Below, piece by piece: positions 17,796-27,688 of a stretch of 64,000 bases of DNA. Under the pieces are notes generated by a model. It worked only from the letters and a program-made list of their open reading frames with translations. It made no database searches and had not been told where the DNA came from. Position 1 is the stretch's first letter; each line of letters begins with the position of its first letter. This stretch comes from Advenella incenata (lineage in GTDB: Bacteria; Pseudomonadota; Gammaproteobacteria; Burkholderiales; Burkholderiaceae_B): the NCBI RefSeq assembly GCF_004217095.1, contig NZ_SHKO01000001.1:2406234-2470233 (forward strand), written 5' to 3'. The position numbers were made by a program, and so were the translations under genes.

Positions 17796-17817
17796 GTAAA
17801 ATACCCCGTGATTTTAC
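17796..17817 (-). promoter_or_regulatory. Inverted repeat at the candidate thrS promoter
   Basis: GTAAAAT (17796-17802) and ATTTTAC (17811-17817) form a 7-bp inverted repeat. On the minus strand the right arm supplies a -10-like TAAAAT (17811-17816), with TTGGCT 18 bases further upstream as a possible -35. It would start a leader of about 185 bases before thrS. The rest of the 17620-18048 spacer holds no gene. Confidence 0.35.
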
Positions 17818-18048
17818 ACCAGCCCCGGACCTATAGCCAATAAATGGCTGCAATTTGTAAAAATTCAAGGGGTGCATGTCAGCGAAAAAACACAGCATTG
17901 CCTCGATTGGCGCGTCTACTGAGGTGCCAATTGCCGCGGGTTGTCTTAAAAAGACCTGTTGCAGTATATTAATGTTCATCATTTTTAGCCCGGGCCATGC
18001 TAGGCTGGTGGCCAAATTTCACTGTATCGCACATAAAACGGAGCTAAT

Positions 18049-18591
18049 ATGCCTCAATTACGCCTGTTGCGCAACGCGCTTGCCTTGCTTGCCCTCACCC
18101 TGCTTACCGCCTGCGCCTCAATGGGCGGCAATGACCGCAGCGGGCTGCAAATAAGCCAGGATCCGCGCGGCGTTGCCATCGCCTCAAAAGACAGCAACCT
18201 GTTTTTGCCCGGCTCGGCCACGCTACAGCCTGAATCAGCGCCTTTTTTCGACAGGGTCAGCCAGTTGCTGCGCGACCGCCCGGAACGTAAAGCCCTCGTA
18301 GACAGCGTATCGGACAATACCGGCTCGGCTGAATACAACCAGGAACTGCAGGAAGTGCGCGCCCTGTCCATCATGAAGGCCCTGATAAGCCGCGGCGTTG
18401 ATCGCTCGCGTCTGGCCTATGTCACAGGATCCTCGGCTTCGCCCACGCCCGGAACCATGCAACCGGTCAATACTACGGCTCAGCAGTCAAAAATCATCAT
18501 TCTTGGGGCCAGTACTGCCGATATGAACGTCAACACCATAGAACGCTTCTTCGACGGAATTTCCAATTTGGGTAAAAGCCTGTTCAATTGA
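18049..18591 (+). CDS. OmpA-family lipoprotein
   Basis: 180 residues. Signal peptide with lipobox LLTAC (Cys22), then about 20 linker residues and an OmpA-like peptidoglycan-binding domain (about 45-155): LFLPGSATLQPESAPFFDRV and the SDNTGSAEYNQELQEVRALSI block, with residues matching the NxxLSxxRAxSV signature in degenerate form. It is probably attached to the outer membrane and touches peptidoglycan. It is followed 109 bases later by another envelope gene on the same strand. Pal is excluded because the tol genes are absent and the domain is more divergent. Confidence 0.8.
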   Translation: MPQLRLLRNALALLALTLLTACASMGGNDRSGLQISQDPRGVAIASKDSNLFLPGSATLQPESAPFFDRVSQLLRDRPERKALVDSVSDNTGSAEYNQELQEVRALSIMKALISRGVDRSRLAYVTGSSASPTPGTMQPVNTTAQQSKIIILGASTADMNVNTIERFFDGISNLGKSLFN

Positions 18592-18700
18592 TTCGCACCG
18601 GTGTCAGCCAAGATATACTTACACTGTAGCCGCAAGCTGACGGTCACCGAATTGGACCGGCAGGCATCCTGTCCGGCCTGAAACTGATAACGCCAAACTT

Positions 18701-19495
18701 ATGTCAAAGTCCTTTATCTACAATCTGATCCTGACTGTTGTCGCGATCGTCGTATTCATCTTCATTGGTGCCTCCGTGTACGATGCGTTCACTCGCAATC
18801 CGGTCAATCGCACCGCAGACGACGGCAGCGCCAGCAGCGTGAGCGGGCAGATTGAAGCAGCAACGCCCGATGCGACCCAGCCTGCGCAACCCACAGCGGC
18901 CAGCGATGCCCCACCCGTAGCCCAGGATCAACAGCAGGCAGAGGCAGCCTACGACCAGACCAATGACCCAACCCGCAGCAATGCGACGCAGGATAGTGCA
19001 AATTCAGCCGCCGCCTCGGGCAATGAACCAGCTGCAACCGATACACCGCAGCAGGCTGCTCCAACCGCAGCTCCAGCTCCAGCTCCAGCTCCGACGCCTG
19101 CGCCCGCCAGCCCAAGGCCCGAGACGAGCACAACTACAGCACCAAGCAATACAAGTCAGCCCAATGCGCCGGCCAGGTCCCCCAGCCTGGCCAGACCCGC
19201 GACGCGCGGCAATCCCGATCTGCGTGCAGTCATTCCGCCGGTGCCTACAGCGCCGCCACGAGCAGAAGGCGTGCCGCCGCCAAACACAACAAGCCAGGAT
19301 ATGTACAACGCGACCAATTCCGGCATGGACAACGGCAATGTTTCCGACAGCTTCCCTGCCCCGGTATCGAACTTTCCTGCACCGGTGACCCCAGGGGCCA
19401 CTGGCAACGCACCAGGCGCCAATAACGACGAACAGCAGCGTCTTCAGGAGCTGCGCAACCAGAAACAGCAGTTACGCAGAGATCTCGGTTTCTGA
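18701..19495 (+). CDS. Membrane-anchored Pro/Ala/Thr-rich protein of unknown function
   Basis: 264 residues. One N-terminal membrane helix (residues 6-27, YNLILTVVAIVVFIFIGASV) with a short cytoplasmic end, then a long low-complexity periplasmic region including an alternating Pro-Ala run (about 125-140). A short conserved-looking segment NPDLRAVIPPVPTAP follows, and a C-terminal charged coiled coil NDEQQRLQELRNQKQQLRRDL. No enzymatic motif is visible. The architecture (anchor, stiff Pro-Ala spacer, C-terminal helix) suggests an envelope-spanning linker. Its neighbour is the OmpA-type lipoprotein upstream. I do not recognise the family. Confidence 0.7.
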   Translation: MSKSFIYNLILTVVAIVVFIFIGASVYDAFTRNPVNRTADDGSASSVSGQIEAATPDATQPAQPTAASDAPPVAQDQQQAEAAYDQTNDPTRSNATQDSANSAAASGNEPAATDTPQQAAPTAAPAPAPAPTPAPASPRPETSTTTAPSNTSQPNAPARSPSLARPATRGNPDLRAVIPPVPTAPPRAEGVPPPNTTSQDMYNATNSGMDNGNVSDSFPAPVSNFPAPVTPGATGNAPGANNDEQQRLQELRNQKQQLRRDLGF

Positions 19496-19613
19496 TTGCC
19501 TATCTCGGGGGGTTGCCAGGTGTTGGCTAGCCCCGCGGTGACTGGGCAAGTGAGCCGGATAAGTGCGGAATTCTGCCAGATCCTGCCACTACACCCACAC
19601 GGTAAGCCCAAGA

Positions 19614-19644
19614 ACAAAAGCCCGGTGATATACCGGGCTTTTGT
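19614..19644. terminator. Bidirectional terminator between 18701-19495 and lon
   Basis: ACAAAAGCCCGGT (19614-19626) and ACCGGGCTTTTGT (19632-19644) form a perfect 13-bp stem with a 5-base loop and T-rich flanks on both strands. It serves the two converging genes. Confidence 0.85.
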
Positions 19645-19697
19645 CTTATGGCGCCGTCGCTGGGTTGGTATACCAACTCAGCCAGGCAACAGTGTTA

Positions 19698-22166
19698 TCA
19701 GTGCTTCACTGATTTGACATTATCTACTGGCGGCTTGGCTGCAGAAACCGCAGCCTCCTCGGCCAGCTTGGCAATTTCTGCCTCGGACAATGGCGTAAGC
19801 GGTCGCTCCAGAGCTACTTCCAATACGCGATCAATCCATTTTACCGGGATGATTTCCAGATGGTTTTTCACGTTATCCGGAATCTCTGTGAGATCCTTGA
19901 CGTTCTCTTCAGGGATCAGCACGGTTTTGATACCACCGCGATGAGCTGCAAGCAACTTTTCCTTCAGCCCACCAATGGCCAGCACCTCGCCCCGCAGGGT
20001 GATTTCACCCGTCATGGCGACATCTGCCCTTACCGGAATACCCGATAGCGCCGACACTAGTGCCGTTGTAATGGCGATACCGGCTGACGGACCATCCTTG
20101 GGTGTTGCGCCTTCGGGAACGTGGATATGAATATCCTTTTTCTCAAAGACACTATCGGCAAAACCCAGGGCATGCGCCCGTGAGCGCACCACCGTGCGCG
20201 CCGCCTGCATGGACTCTTTCATCACATCGCCCAGCAACCCAGTATGCTGGATATTGCCTTTACCGGAGACGACAGCGACCTCGATGGTGAGCAGATCGCC
20301 ACCCACTTCGGTCCAGGCCAGCCCGGTTACCTGGCCGATCTGGTTGTCCTTCTCGGCCATACCGAAAGAATACTTGCGTACCCCCAGATAATGGCTCAGA
20401 TTGTCGGCCGTCACATGAATGGTTTGCACGGCAGCTGCTTTACCCTTGGCAGCCGGCTTGGCGGCAGTCACGGTATTGCTAAGCAGTTCCTTGATCACTT
20501 TACGGCAAATCTTGCTGACTTCGCGCTCCAGCGCCCGCACCCCGGCTTCACGCGTGTAATAACGCACGATATCGCGCAGCGCCGATTCTTCGACAACCAG
20601 CTCACCATCACGCACGCCATTGTTCTTCATCAGCTTGGGCAACAGGTGGTCCATGGCAATATGCACTTTTTCGTCTTCGGTGTAACCCGACAGGCGAATG
20701 ACTTCCATCCTGTCGAGCAACGCCGGCGGGATATTCAGTGTATTGCTGGTGGCCACGAACATCACATCTGACAAATCGTAGTCAACTTCAACGTAGTGAT
20801 CCTGGAACGTATGGTTTTGCTCGGGATCAAGCACCTCAAGCAGAGCCGAGGCTGGATCGCCGCGAAAATCCATGCCCAGCTTGTCAATCTCGTCAAGCAG
20901 GAACAAGGGATTGCGCACGCCCACGCGATTCATATTCTGCAGAATCTTGCCTGGCAGCGCGCCGATATAGGTGCGTCGGTGACCACGAATTTCGGCCTCA
21001 TCACGCACGCCGCCCAGCGCCATGCGCGTGAACTTGCGATTGGTTGCCCGCGCAATGGATTGCCCCAACGAGGTTTTACCCACCCCAGGAGGCCCGACCA
21101 GACACAGAATAGGCGCCTTGACCTTATCCACCCGCTGTTGTACGGCCAGATACTCAAGAATGCGCTCCTTGACCTTTTCCAGACCGTAATGGTCGTTATC
21201 CAGTACTTTCTGCGCATTGATCAACGAATTGTTGATACGGCTTTTTTTCTTCCAGGGCAACCCGATGACCGTGTCAATATAGTTGCGTACAACAGTTGCC
21301 TCGGCAGACATAGGTGACATGAGCTTGAGTTTTTTCAGCTCGCTGTCCACTTTCTTGCGGGCTTCCTTGGGCAGTTGCGCAGCTTCGATTTTCTTTTCGA
21401 GCTCTTCAATATCCGCGCCCTCTTCGCCCTCTCCAAGTTCTTTCTGAATCGCCTTGACCTGCTCGTTCAGATAGTAATCACGCTGGCTTTTTTCCATCTG
21501 TTTTTTGACACGCCCGCGAATGCGCTTCTCAACCTGCAGAATATCGATTTCGGTTTCGATTTGGGCCAGCAATGCTTCAAGGCGGCCAGACGCGTCCAGC
21601 TCCTCGAGCAGCTTCTGTTTCTGTTCGAGCTTGAGCGGCAAATGTGAAGAAATGGTATCGGCAAGGCGACTGATCTCTTCAATACCATTGAGGGAACTGA
21701 GGATTTCAGGCGGGATTTTCTTGTTCAGTTTGACGTACTGATCAAACTGGGCAATGATGGTGCGACGCAGTGCCTCAACTTCCGAGTTGCGCGTATCACT
21801 CTGCTCAATGGGCAAAATCTGGGCTGAAAAATGCGACTCGGTTTCGATAATATTTTCTACGCGCGCGCGCTGCTGCCCCTCGACCAGCACCTTGACAGTG
21901 CCGTCGGGCAGTTTGAGCATTTGTAAAATTGACGCCACACATCCGATGTCATACATATCATCGGGGCCGGGCTCGTCCTTGCTGGCCGATTTTTGCGCAA
22001 CAAGCATAATCTGCTTGTCATTTTCCATCGCCAGCTCCAGCGCACGAATGGACCGGTGTCTGCCGACAAATAGCGGAATGACCATATGTGGGAACACGAC
22101 CACGTCGCGAAGAGGCAACAATGGCAATTGTGTTGATTCTGCCGGCAAAATCTGACTCGCTGACAT
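19698..22166 (-). CDS. lon: ATP-dependent protease Lon
   Basis: 822 residues. N-terminal substrate-binding domain ([23 protein letters not shown]), a coiled coil, an AAA+ module with Walker [12 protein letters not shown] and the LLDEIDKLG Walker B, and the C-terminal protease domain with the Ser-Lys dyad in [11 protein letters not shown] and [14 protein letters not shown]. Cytoplasmic hexamer that degrades misfolded and regulatory proteins. It lies 190 bases downstream of clpX behind a sigma-32-like promoter, so it can be expressed separately from tig-clpPX under heat shock. The C-terminal tail is Ala/Lys-rich. Confidence 0.97.
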   Translation of the reverse strand: MSASQILPAESTQLPLLPLRDVVVFPHMVIPLFVGRHRSIRALELAMENDKQIMLVAQKSASKDEPGPDDMYDIGCVASILQMLKLPDGTVKVLVEGQQRARVENIIETESHFSAQILPIEQSDTRNSEVEALRRTIIAQFDQYVKLNKKIPPEILSSLNGIEEISRLADTISSHLPLKLEQKQKLLEELDASGRLEALLAQIETEIDILQVEKRIRGRVKKQMEKSQRDYYLNEQVKAIQKELGEGEEGADIEELEKKIEAAQLPKEARKKVDSELKKLKLMSPMSAEATVVRNYIDTVIGLPWKKKSRINNSLINAQKVLDNDHYGLEKVKERILEYLAVQQRVDKVKAPILCLVGPPGVGKTSLGQSIARATNRKFTRMALGGVRDEAEIRGHRRTYIGALPGKILQNMNRVGVRNPLFLLDEIDKLGMDFRGDPASALLEVLDPEQNHTFQDHYVEVDYDLSDVMFVATSNTLNIPPALLDRMEVIRLSGYTEDEKVHIAMDHLLPKLMKNNGVRDGELVVEESALRDIVRYYTREAGVRALEREVSKICRKVIKELLSNTVTAAKPAAKGKAAAVQTIHVTADNLSHYLGVRKYSFGMAEKDNQIGQVTGLAWTEVGGDLLTIEVAVVSGKGNIQHTGLLGDVMKESMQAARTVVRSRAHALGFADSVFEKKDIHIHVPEGATPKDGPSAGIAITTALVSALSGIPVRADVAMTGEITLRGEVLAIGGLKEKLLAAHRGGIKTVLIPEENVKDLTEIPDNVKNHLEIIPVKWIDRVLEVALERPLTPLSEAEIAKLAEEAAVSAAKPPVDNVKSVKH

Positions 22167-22195
22167 AAGCTGATTCCTTGAAAAACGTTGTACTT

Positions 22196-22215
22196 CTACA
22201 GTAATTATGCTGTAG
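22196..22215 (-). promoter_or_regulatory. Inverted repeat in the lon leader
   Basis: CTACAG (22196-22201) and CTGTAG (22210-22215) form a 6-bp inverted repeat overlapping the sigma-32 -10 region. It may be an operator or a leader hairpin; no regulator can be named. Confidence 0.3.
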
Positions 22216-22241
22216 ATGGAGCCTCTGGGGGCAATTTCAAG
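22214..22241 (-). promoter_or_regulatory. Sigma-32-type heat-shock promoter of lon
   Basis: On the minus strand CTTGAAA (22235-22241) is followed after 13 bases by CTCCATCT (22214-22221), compared with the sigma-32 consensus CTTGAAA-N13/14-CCCCATNT. It lies about 50 bases before the lon ATG. Confidence 0.75.
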
Positions 22242-22272
22242 GTCGCCTGGATTAAATACCGGCGGTTTTTAT

Positions 22273-22337
22273 GCAGGTCGCGCTGTGATTGTTGGGCAGG
22301 GAAATGATCCCCCTGCTTGCACCCTGGCGCGACCTGC
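22273..22337. other. Nested hairpin in the clpX-lon spacer
   Basis: GCAGGTCGCGC (22273-22283) pairs with GCGCGACCTGC (22327-22337), a perfect 11 bp, enclosing GCAGGG/CCCTGC (22296-22301 with 22311-22316). There is no T run, so it is unlikely to be a simple intrinsic terminator; it may stabilise the 3' end of the clpX messenger. Confidence 0.45.
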
Positions 22338-22356
22338 CCAGGCTAACCTGACCCCG

Positions 22357-23664
22357 TCAGGCAGCAGCATCTTTGAGCTTTTTCTCTTTCGTCTCCGATG
22401 CTGTGTTTTCCTTGTCTTCAGCGAAAACCAGCATCGGGGAACCCGATCCTTCAATGGCAGATTCGTCCAGCACCACTTTGACGACATTGCTCTGGGACGG
22501 CAAATCAAACATGGTATCCATGAGCGACGCCTCGAGAATGGAACGAAGGCCGCGCGCACCCGTTTTGCGTTTCAGTGCCCTGTAGGCAATGGCTGACAAT
22601 GCGGCGGGACGCACCTCGAGCTCCACGTCTTCCATGGCAAACAGCTTCTGGTATTGCTTGACCAGCGCGTTCTTCGGTTCAGTCAGAATCGTAATAAGCG
22701 CAGCTTCATCCAGCTCTTCCAGAGTAGCTACAACCGGCAGGCGTCCTACCAGTTCTGGAATCAAGCCGAACTTGATGATGTCTTCAGGCTCAACTTCGGC
22801 AAAGACTTCACCGATGCCCTTCGCAGATTTGCCCTGCACTGACGCACCAAAGCCGATACCGGATTTTTCGGTACGATTGCGAATAACCTTATCCAGCCCA
22901 TCAAATGCACCGCCAACAATAAACAGGATATTGGTGGTATCAACCTGAACGAAATCCTGGTTCGGGTGTTTGCGTCCGCCTTGTGGCGGCACTGAAGCAA
23001 CCGTGCCCTCAATCAGCTTGAGCAAAGCCTGCTGTACGCCCTCTCCTGATACATCCCGCGTAATGGACGGGTTATCGGACTTGCGCGAAATTTTGTCGAT
23101 TTCGTCAATATAAACAATAGCGCGTTGTGCCTTGTCGACATCGTAATTACAATTTTGCAGCAGCTTTTGCACGATGTTTTCAACGTCCTCGCCAACATAA
23201 CCGGCTTCGGTCAATGTCGTGGCATCGGCCATGACGAATGGGACGTCCAGCATGCGGGCCAATGTCTGTGCGAGCAGCGTCTTGCCCGAGCCGGTAGGAC
23301 CGATCAGCAAGATATTGCTTTTGGCAAGTTCGATATCATCTTTCTTGTTCAGGTCGCTGTGGCGTATGCGCTTGTAGTGGTTATACACCGCTACTGCCAG
23401 ATTACGCTTGGGCTGATTCTGACCAATAACATACTGATCAAGAAAGGACTTGATTTCGGCAGGCGAAGGCAACTCTGTCTTAATGGCCTCACGAGCTTCA
23501 TCCTGCGCACTATCATGAATGATTTCGTTGCACAGCTCGATACATTCATCACAAATGAATATATTCCCAGGACCCGAGATCAGCTTTTTGACCTCGTTCT
23601 GGTGCTTGTTGCAGAACGAGCAATGCAGGTTTTTGCCGTCGGTAGAACTTGGTTTATCTGCCAT
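22357..23664 (-). CDS. clpX: ClpX ATPase subunit of the ClpXP protease
   Basis: 435 residues. N-terminal zinc-binding domain with four cysteines (CSFC...CDEC), the AAA+ core with Walker A GPTGSGKT, Walker [11 protein letters not shown], the pore loop GYVGEDVE and the ClpP-docking loop SGIGFGA. It unfolds tagged substrates and feeds them to ClpP. It starts 89 bases after clpP. The C-terminal tail ([19 protein letters not shown]) is low-complexity. Confidence 0.97.
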   Translation of the reverse strand: MADKPSSTDGKNLHCSFCNKHQNEVKKLISGPGNIFICDECIELCNEIIHDSAQDEAREAIKTELPSPAEIKSFLDQYVIGQNQPKRNLAVAVYNHYKRIRHSDLNKKDDIELAKSNILLIGPTGSGKTLLAQTLARMLDVPFVMADATTLTEAGYVGEDVENIVQKLLQNCNYDVDKAQRAIVYIDEIDKISRKSDNPSITRDVSGEGVQQALLKLIEGTVASVPPQGGRKHPNQDFVQVDTTNILFIVGGAFDGLDKVIRNRTEKSGIGFGASVQGKSAKGIGEVFAEVEPEDIIKFGLIPELVGRLPVVATLEELDEAALITILTEPKNALVKQYQKLFAMEDVELEVRPAALSAIAYRALKRKTGARGLRSILEASLMDTMFDLPSQSNVVKVVLDESAIEGSGSPMLVFAEDKENTASETKEKKLKDAAA

Positions 23665-23753
23665 ATCTGTAATTTGATTAATCCGATAAAAACAGGTCGA
23701 CCCTAGTTAAAAGGTCGACCCGTACGAAACCTTTGAAAACAGTATATCAAATA

Positions 23754-24410
23754 CTATGCAACGTCTGCCCGCGTAGCCAGAACTTTATCAATTAATCCAT
23801 AAGTCTGGGCATCTTCGGCTGCCATATAATTATCGCGCTCAGTATGCTCGCGGATCCGTTCAATAGGCTGGCCGGTGTTCTTCGCAAGAATCTGATTGAG
23901 CCGCTCGCGCAAACTCAGGATTTCCTTGGCCTGGATTTCAATATCGGAAGCCTGGCCTTGCGCGCCGCCCAGCGGCTGATGAATCATAATGCGTGAATTG
24001 GGCAGGCTGAAGCGTTTGCCCTTGGCGCCTGAACTGAGCAGGAAGGCGCCCATGCTGGCAGCAAACCCGGTACACATCGTTGATACGTCGGGTTTGATAA
24101 ACTGCATGGTGTCGTAAATTCCCAACCCAGCATAGACCGCGCCACCTGGTGAATTAATATACAGGGAAATGTCCTTGTCCGGATTCTCCGATTCAAGGAA
24201 CAACATCTGCGCCACAATAAGATTGGCTGTCTGGTCGTTTACCTGCCCGACCAGAAAGACAACCCGCTCCTTGAGCAGGCGCGAGTATATGTCGTAAGAC
24301 CGCTCTCCGCGCCCGGATTGTTCAATAACCATAGGAATATAGCCCAGCGCCGAGGGGCGCACAGACTCATCTCCGTGGACAGACGCGTAAAAGTCGGTAA
24401 AACGGTTCAT
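23754..24410 (-). CDS. clpP: ClpP protease subunit
   Basis: 218 residues. The catalytic triad is readable as Ser119 (GFAASMGAF), His144 (IMIHQPLGG) and Asp193 (ERDNYM). Starts [37 protein letters not shown]; the first residues are probably a cleaved propeptide. Tetradecameric serine peptidase working with ClpX. Its ATG overlaps the tig stop codon by one base (TAATG), so translation is coupled to trigger factor. Confidence 0.97.
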   Translation of the reverse strand: MNRFTDFYASVHGDESVRPSALGYIPMVIEQSGRGERSYDIYSRLLKERVVFLVGQVNDQTANLIVAQMLFLESENPDKDISLYINSPGGAVYAGLGIYDTMQFIKPDVSTMCTGFAASMGAFLLSSGAKGKRFSLPNSRIMIHQPLGGAQGQASDIEIQAKEILSLRERLNQILAKNTGQPIERIREHTERDNYMAAEDAQTYGLIDKVLATRADVA

Positions 24411-25720
24411 TATACAGTTCCCATTAATTCTTCAAACGGCACTTTTTCTTCAGTGACCTTGGCTTTTGATAAGATATGGTCAACTACGTTATCTTCAAGG
24501 ACTACCGATTCAATTTCTGCACGGCGCTGACGATCGGTCAGATAATATGTAACGACCTGTTCGGGTTTTTCGTAGTTCTGCGCAAACTCTTCAATACGCG
24601 TACGAATCTGCTCCGGCGTCACTTGCAGGTTGGCGCTGTCGACCAATTCAGCAACAATCAGACCCAGGCGAACACGGCGTTCGGAGTCGGACTTGAACGC
24701 GTCGGCTGGAATATCCATCGTGTCGGCGTTGGGCATACCACGTTGCTTGAGATCTTCACGGGCGGCTGCAATGCGACTTTGCACATCATTGTCTACCAAT
24801 GATTTGGGTACATCGAAGCTGGCAGCTTTTGCCAGTGCGTCCATGACGCTGTTTTTGGTACGCGCCTGAGTGCGGTTTTTAACTTCGCGCTCAATGTTGC
24901 TGCGAACTTCAGACAGCAGTTTTTCGGTATCGCCTTCTGGCTGACCCAGTGATTTGGCAAATTCGCTATCGACTTCAGGCAGGACCGGTACGGCCACTTC
25001 TTTTACAGTGATCGTGAATTCGGCTGTCTTGCCTGCCACTTCTTTACCAGGATAGTCTTCTGGGAAAGTCAGTGAGAAAGTTTTGCTCTCGCCCGCTTTC
25101 AGACCACTTGCAGCCTCTTCGAACTCGGGCAGCATACGGCCCTGGCCCAATTGGAAAGGGAAGTCTTCTGCCTTGCCGCCTTCGAACTCTACACCGTCGA
25201 TCTTGCCGACGAAATCAACCGTTACACGGTCGTCTTTTTCGGCGGCGCGTTCGGCGTCGGCGCTGAACGTGGCGCGCTGCTTGCGCAGAATATCGATGGT
25301 ATTGTTCACTTCCTGCTCGCCAACCTCTGCATTAAAGCGCGTAACTTCGAGCGCAGCCAGATCGGGAACGGACACTTCCGGATAAACTTCGAATTTTGCA
25401 GCAAAGCTTAACTGGCCTTCTGCGGAATTTTCTTCTGTGGGCTCAATGGAAGGCGCACCGGCAACACGCAGTTTGGCTTCACGAATGGCTTCGTCAAACA
25501 ACTGACCCACTTTCTGATTGATCACGTCATAACGAACACCAGGGCCGTGACTGCGCTCAATAACGGAAACGGGTGCTTTCCCGGGACGAAAACCCTGCAC
25601 TTTGGCGGTGCGGGCAACGCGGGCGAGTTGGGTTTTGACTTCTTTTTCAACGTCGTCAATGGAAATTACCAGATTAACCTTACGTTCCAGACCTTCTAGA
25701 GTTTCAACCGTTGGCTGCAT
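24410..25720 (-). CDS. tig: Trigger factor
   Basis: 436 residues. N-terminal ribosome-binding domain with the signature [13 protein letters not shown], a central FKBP-type prolyl isomerase domain (about 150-245, [19 protein letters not shown]), and a C-terminal helical chaperone domain. It binds nascent chains at the ribosome exit and aids folding. Order tig-clpP-clpX-lon is conserved in proteobacteria and links folding to degradation. Confidence 0.96.
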   Translation of the reverse strand: MQPTVETLEGLERKVNLVISIDDVEKEVKTQLARVARTAKVQGFRPGKAPVSVIERSHGPGVRYDVINQKVGQLFDEAIREAKLRVAGAPSIEPTEENSAEGQLSFAAKFEVYPEVSVPDLAALEVTRFNAEVGEQEVNNTIDILRKQRATFSADAERAAEKDDRVTVDFVGKIDGVEFEGGKAEDFPFQLGQGRMLPEFEEAASGLKAGESKTFSLTFPEDYPGKEVAGKTAEFTITVKEVAVPVLPEVDSEFAKSLGQPEGDTEKLLSEVRSNIEREVKNRTQARTKNSVMDALAKAASFDVPKSLVDNDVQSRIAAAREDLKQRGMPNADTMDIPADAFKSDSERRVRLGLIVAELVDSANLQVTPEQIRTRIEEFAQNYEKPEQVVTYYLTDRQRRAEIESVVLEDNVVDHILSKAKVTEEKVPFEELMGTV

Positions 25721-25865
25721 TCGTGGACCTTACTTATGAAATAATTTAAGAATAACCTCGTATTCTACCCAAAAATCGAAAAAAACATGCTTTGCGGCCA
25801 GCGTTTGAAAAAATTATGGACGGCATGAGCCACGCTTTTTTGGTATATTTTTATTTTAGCCGATT

Positions 25866-25897
25866 ACCAGTTTGTCCGAATGCAAAACCAAACTGGT
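25866..25897. promoter_or_regulatory. Inverted repeat upstream of the 25982 membrane-protein gene
   Basis: ACCAGTTTG (25866-25874) and CAAACTGGT (25889-25897) form a 9-bp inverted repeat separated by 14 bases, in the divergent spacer between tig and the membrane-protein gene. It may be an operator or a leader hairpin. Confidence 0.35.
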
Positions 25898-25981
25898 GTA
25901 ATTTAGTAAGCTTTGGTAAGACGAGCGCAACTGCTACATCTGCATTTGGTCTGTTATTTCAGTATATCGAAGGAGTTTACG

Positions 25982-26467
25982 ATGTCCGACCCTATTCATG
26001 AGCCTGACACTGACCGTTATGGCACCCATCCGTCCGAGTCTGCGCAGGTCGCCCCTGACGAGACGCCTGCTGGCAAACCACCTGGCAAATCATTGTTCAG
26101 CAATGGCGGCTTTGTCATCGGTCTGATTATTTTCGGGCTTTTCACCGCGTTAATTACCTGGTCTGTCAGTTTTTCGGCCATGTTTTTTGGCGCTATCGGC
26201 TCGATGCTATCTGTGGCCACCTGCTTTCTGGACCACGAACATATTCGTTTTGCCCGCGCCGAGCGCAATTGCAAGCTCGACGATGAAAACTGGGCTTATC
26301 TGGTCATCCGTGCGGTGTTCGGCATGATTTTTGGTACCGCAGCCTATGTTTTTGCCTTCCAGAGTGTGCTAAGCAATACATCCTGGGCAGCGGTGGCAAC
26401 CGTTGCTGCATTTTCCGGTTTTGTCTTCGATTACCTGCTCTTCAAACACGGCAAATCCCGGAAATAA
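25982..26467 (+). CDS. Small integral membrane protein of unknown function
   Basis: 161 residues from the ATG at 25982, preceded by GAAGGAG. The N-terminal 40 residues are polar and Pro-rich (PIHEPDTDRYGTHPSESAQ), followed by about four membrane helices (near 42-62, 63-80, 103-125, 133-153). A short charged loop carries DHEHIRFARAERNCKLDDENW. No family is recognised. It stands alone between tig (divergent) and tsdA (convergent), with its own terminator at 26531-26562. Confidence 0.7.
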   Translation: MSDPIHEPDTDRYGTHPSESAQVAPDETPAGKPPGKSLFSNGGFVIGLIIFGLFTALITWSVSFSAMFFGAIGSMLSVATCFLDHEHIRFARAERNCKLDDENWAYLVIRAVFGMIFGTAAYVFAFQSVLSNTSWAAVATVAAFSGFVFDYLLFKHGKSRK

Positions 26468-26530
26468 TCTGCCTGGCTGGTATAGGCGCTCAGCAATGGG
26501 CCCGCTCACAAAACCACGGCAGCACAGCAG

Positions 26531-26562
26531 AGGTTCACGGCTTAAGCCGTGAACCTTTTTTA
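26531..26562 (+). terminator. Rho-independent terminator after the membrane-protein gene
   Basis: AGGTTCACGGC (26531-26541) and GCCGTGAACCT (26546-26556) form a perfect 11-bp stem with a TTAA loop, followed by TTTTTA on the plus strand. Confidence 0.9.
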
Positions 26563-26662
26563 TGTTTGTGTAGTTATGATTCAGTCCAAAAACAGGGCAC
26601 GCAGCCGGCTGGCGAACTCACCTTTTTCGCTCCAGCATTTCGCGTCCCTGCTTCACGCTGCC

Positions 26663-27688
26663 TTACTTGGCAGTTACATCTGCCGCCGAGCCCTGGCCAC
26701 GTAGCCGTCCGCCAGACGGCACTGATTGGGCGCCCAGTACCACGCCATTGATTGTTCGGCCATACAGGTTGTCATCGGCCGCGTGGAACCGCTCACGCGT
26801 TTCCTGCACGTCGCCGGCAAACCGTGGATCCTGTGGCCGCTCGTGCGAATTCATAAAATAGGCTACGTCCCATGCCTGCTGATCGGTCAGGGTATTATCT
26901 TTTCCAAGCGGCATATTGGCTTTTATAAATGCAGCTGCATTGGGCATCTGATGCATGCCTGCCCCCCAGTTAAACGAGTCATCACCCCACAAAGCAGGAA
27001 ACACGGTCACGCCGGCCGCCTTGCGCCCTTCTCCGTTGGCACCATGACAAACTGCACACTGCGCTACGTATACCGCTTTGCCTCGTTCAAAATCCATTTT
27101 CTGTGCAGGTTCAGACAGACGCCTATAGCCTTGTCCGGCAAGTTTGACGCCGGTTGGCGCTTTGCTGGCAAGCCAGTACATATAGGATGAGATCGCGACA
27201 AGCGCCTCGGAGTCGGCCGCGGGTGCCTTGCCATTCATGCTGTACTGAAAGCAACCCTGCAGCCTTTCCGCGAGCGTATTGACACGGCCGTTTTTCTGGC
27301 GATACGCAGGATACAAGACATAGGCGCCCCACATGGGCGCCGAGTCGGCACGTCGTCCTGCATCTATATGACAATTGACACAATTGAGTGAATTGCCCGT
27401 GTACTGCGGCAATAAACGGGAGGTATGTAAAAAATAGTCCTGCCCTTTTCTAACAACCTCTCCAAACTCGTTATCAGGAATCGCATCGGCCGTCGGTGGC
27501 GAAAACCCGGTGGCACCAGTTGACGCGGGTGCGCTGGCTTGCACAGGCGCAACGGCAATCGCGGCATGTTCATCTGCAGGCTGGCCGGAAACGGCAGGCG
27601 CAGCCACGGAACCAATTGGCATGAGCAGGCACACCGCTGTCGTGATAACCGCAAGATGCGCGGTACGAATGAGTAAAAGACGGTTCAT
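26663..27688 (-). CDS. tsdA: Thiosulfate dehydrogenase (tetrathionate-forming) TsdA, dihaem cytochrome c
   Basis: 341 residues with an N-terminal signal peptide (about 1-29) and an Ala/Pro-rich linker. Haem 1 is attached at CVNCH (103-107) and haem 2 at CAVCH (211-215). Cys146 in the loop ERLQGCFQYSMNGK matches the unusual axial cysteine ligand of TsdA haem 1, and the GAYVLYPAYR...GRVNTL block is family-typical. TsdA joins two thiosulfates into tetrathionate in the periplasm and passes electrons to a cytochrome. Its ATG overlaps the stop of the upstream dihaem gene by one base. Confidence 0.85.
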   Translation of the reverse strand: MNRLLLIRTAHLAVITTAVCLLMPIGSVAAPAVSGQPADEHAAIAVAPVQASAPASTGATGFSPPTADAIPDNEFGEVVRKGQDYFLHTSRLLPQYTGNSLNCVNCHIDAGRRADSAPMWGAYVLYPAYRQKNGRVNTLAERLQGCFQYSMNGKAPAADSEALVAISSYMYWLASKAPTGVKLAGQGYRRLSEPAQKMDFERGKAVYVAQCAVCHGANGEGRKAAGVTVFPALWGDDSFNWGAGMHQMPNAAAFIKANMPLGKDNTLTDQQAWDVAYFMNSHERPQDPRFAGDVQETRERFHAADDNLYGRTINGVVLGAQSVPSGGRLRGQGSAADVTAK

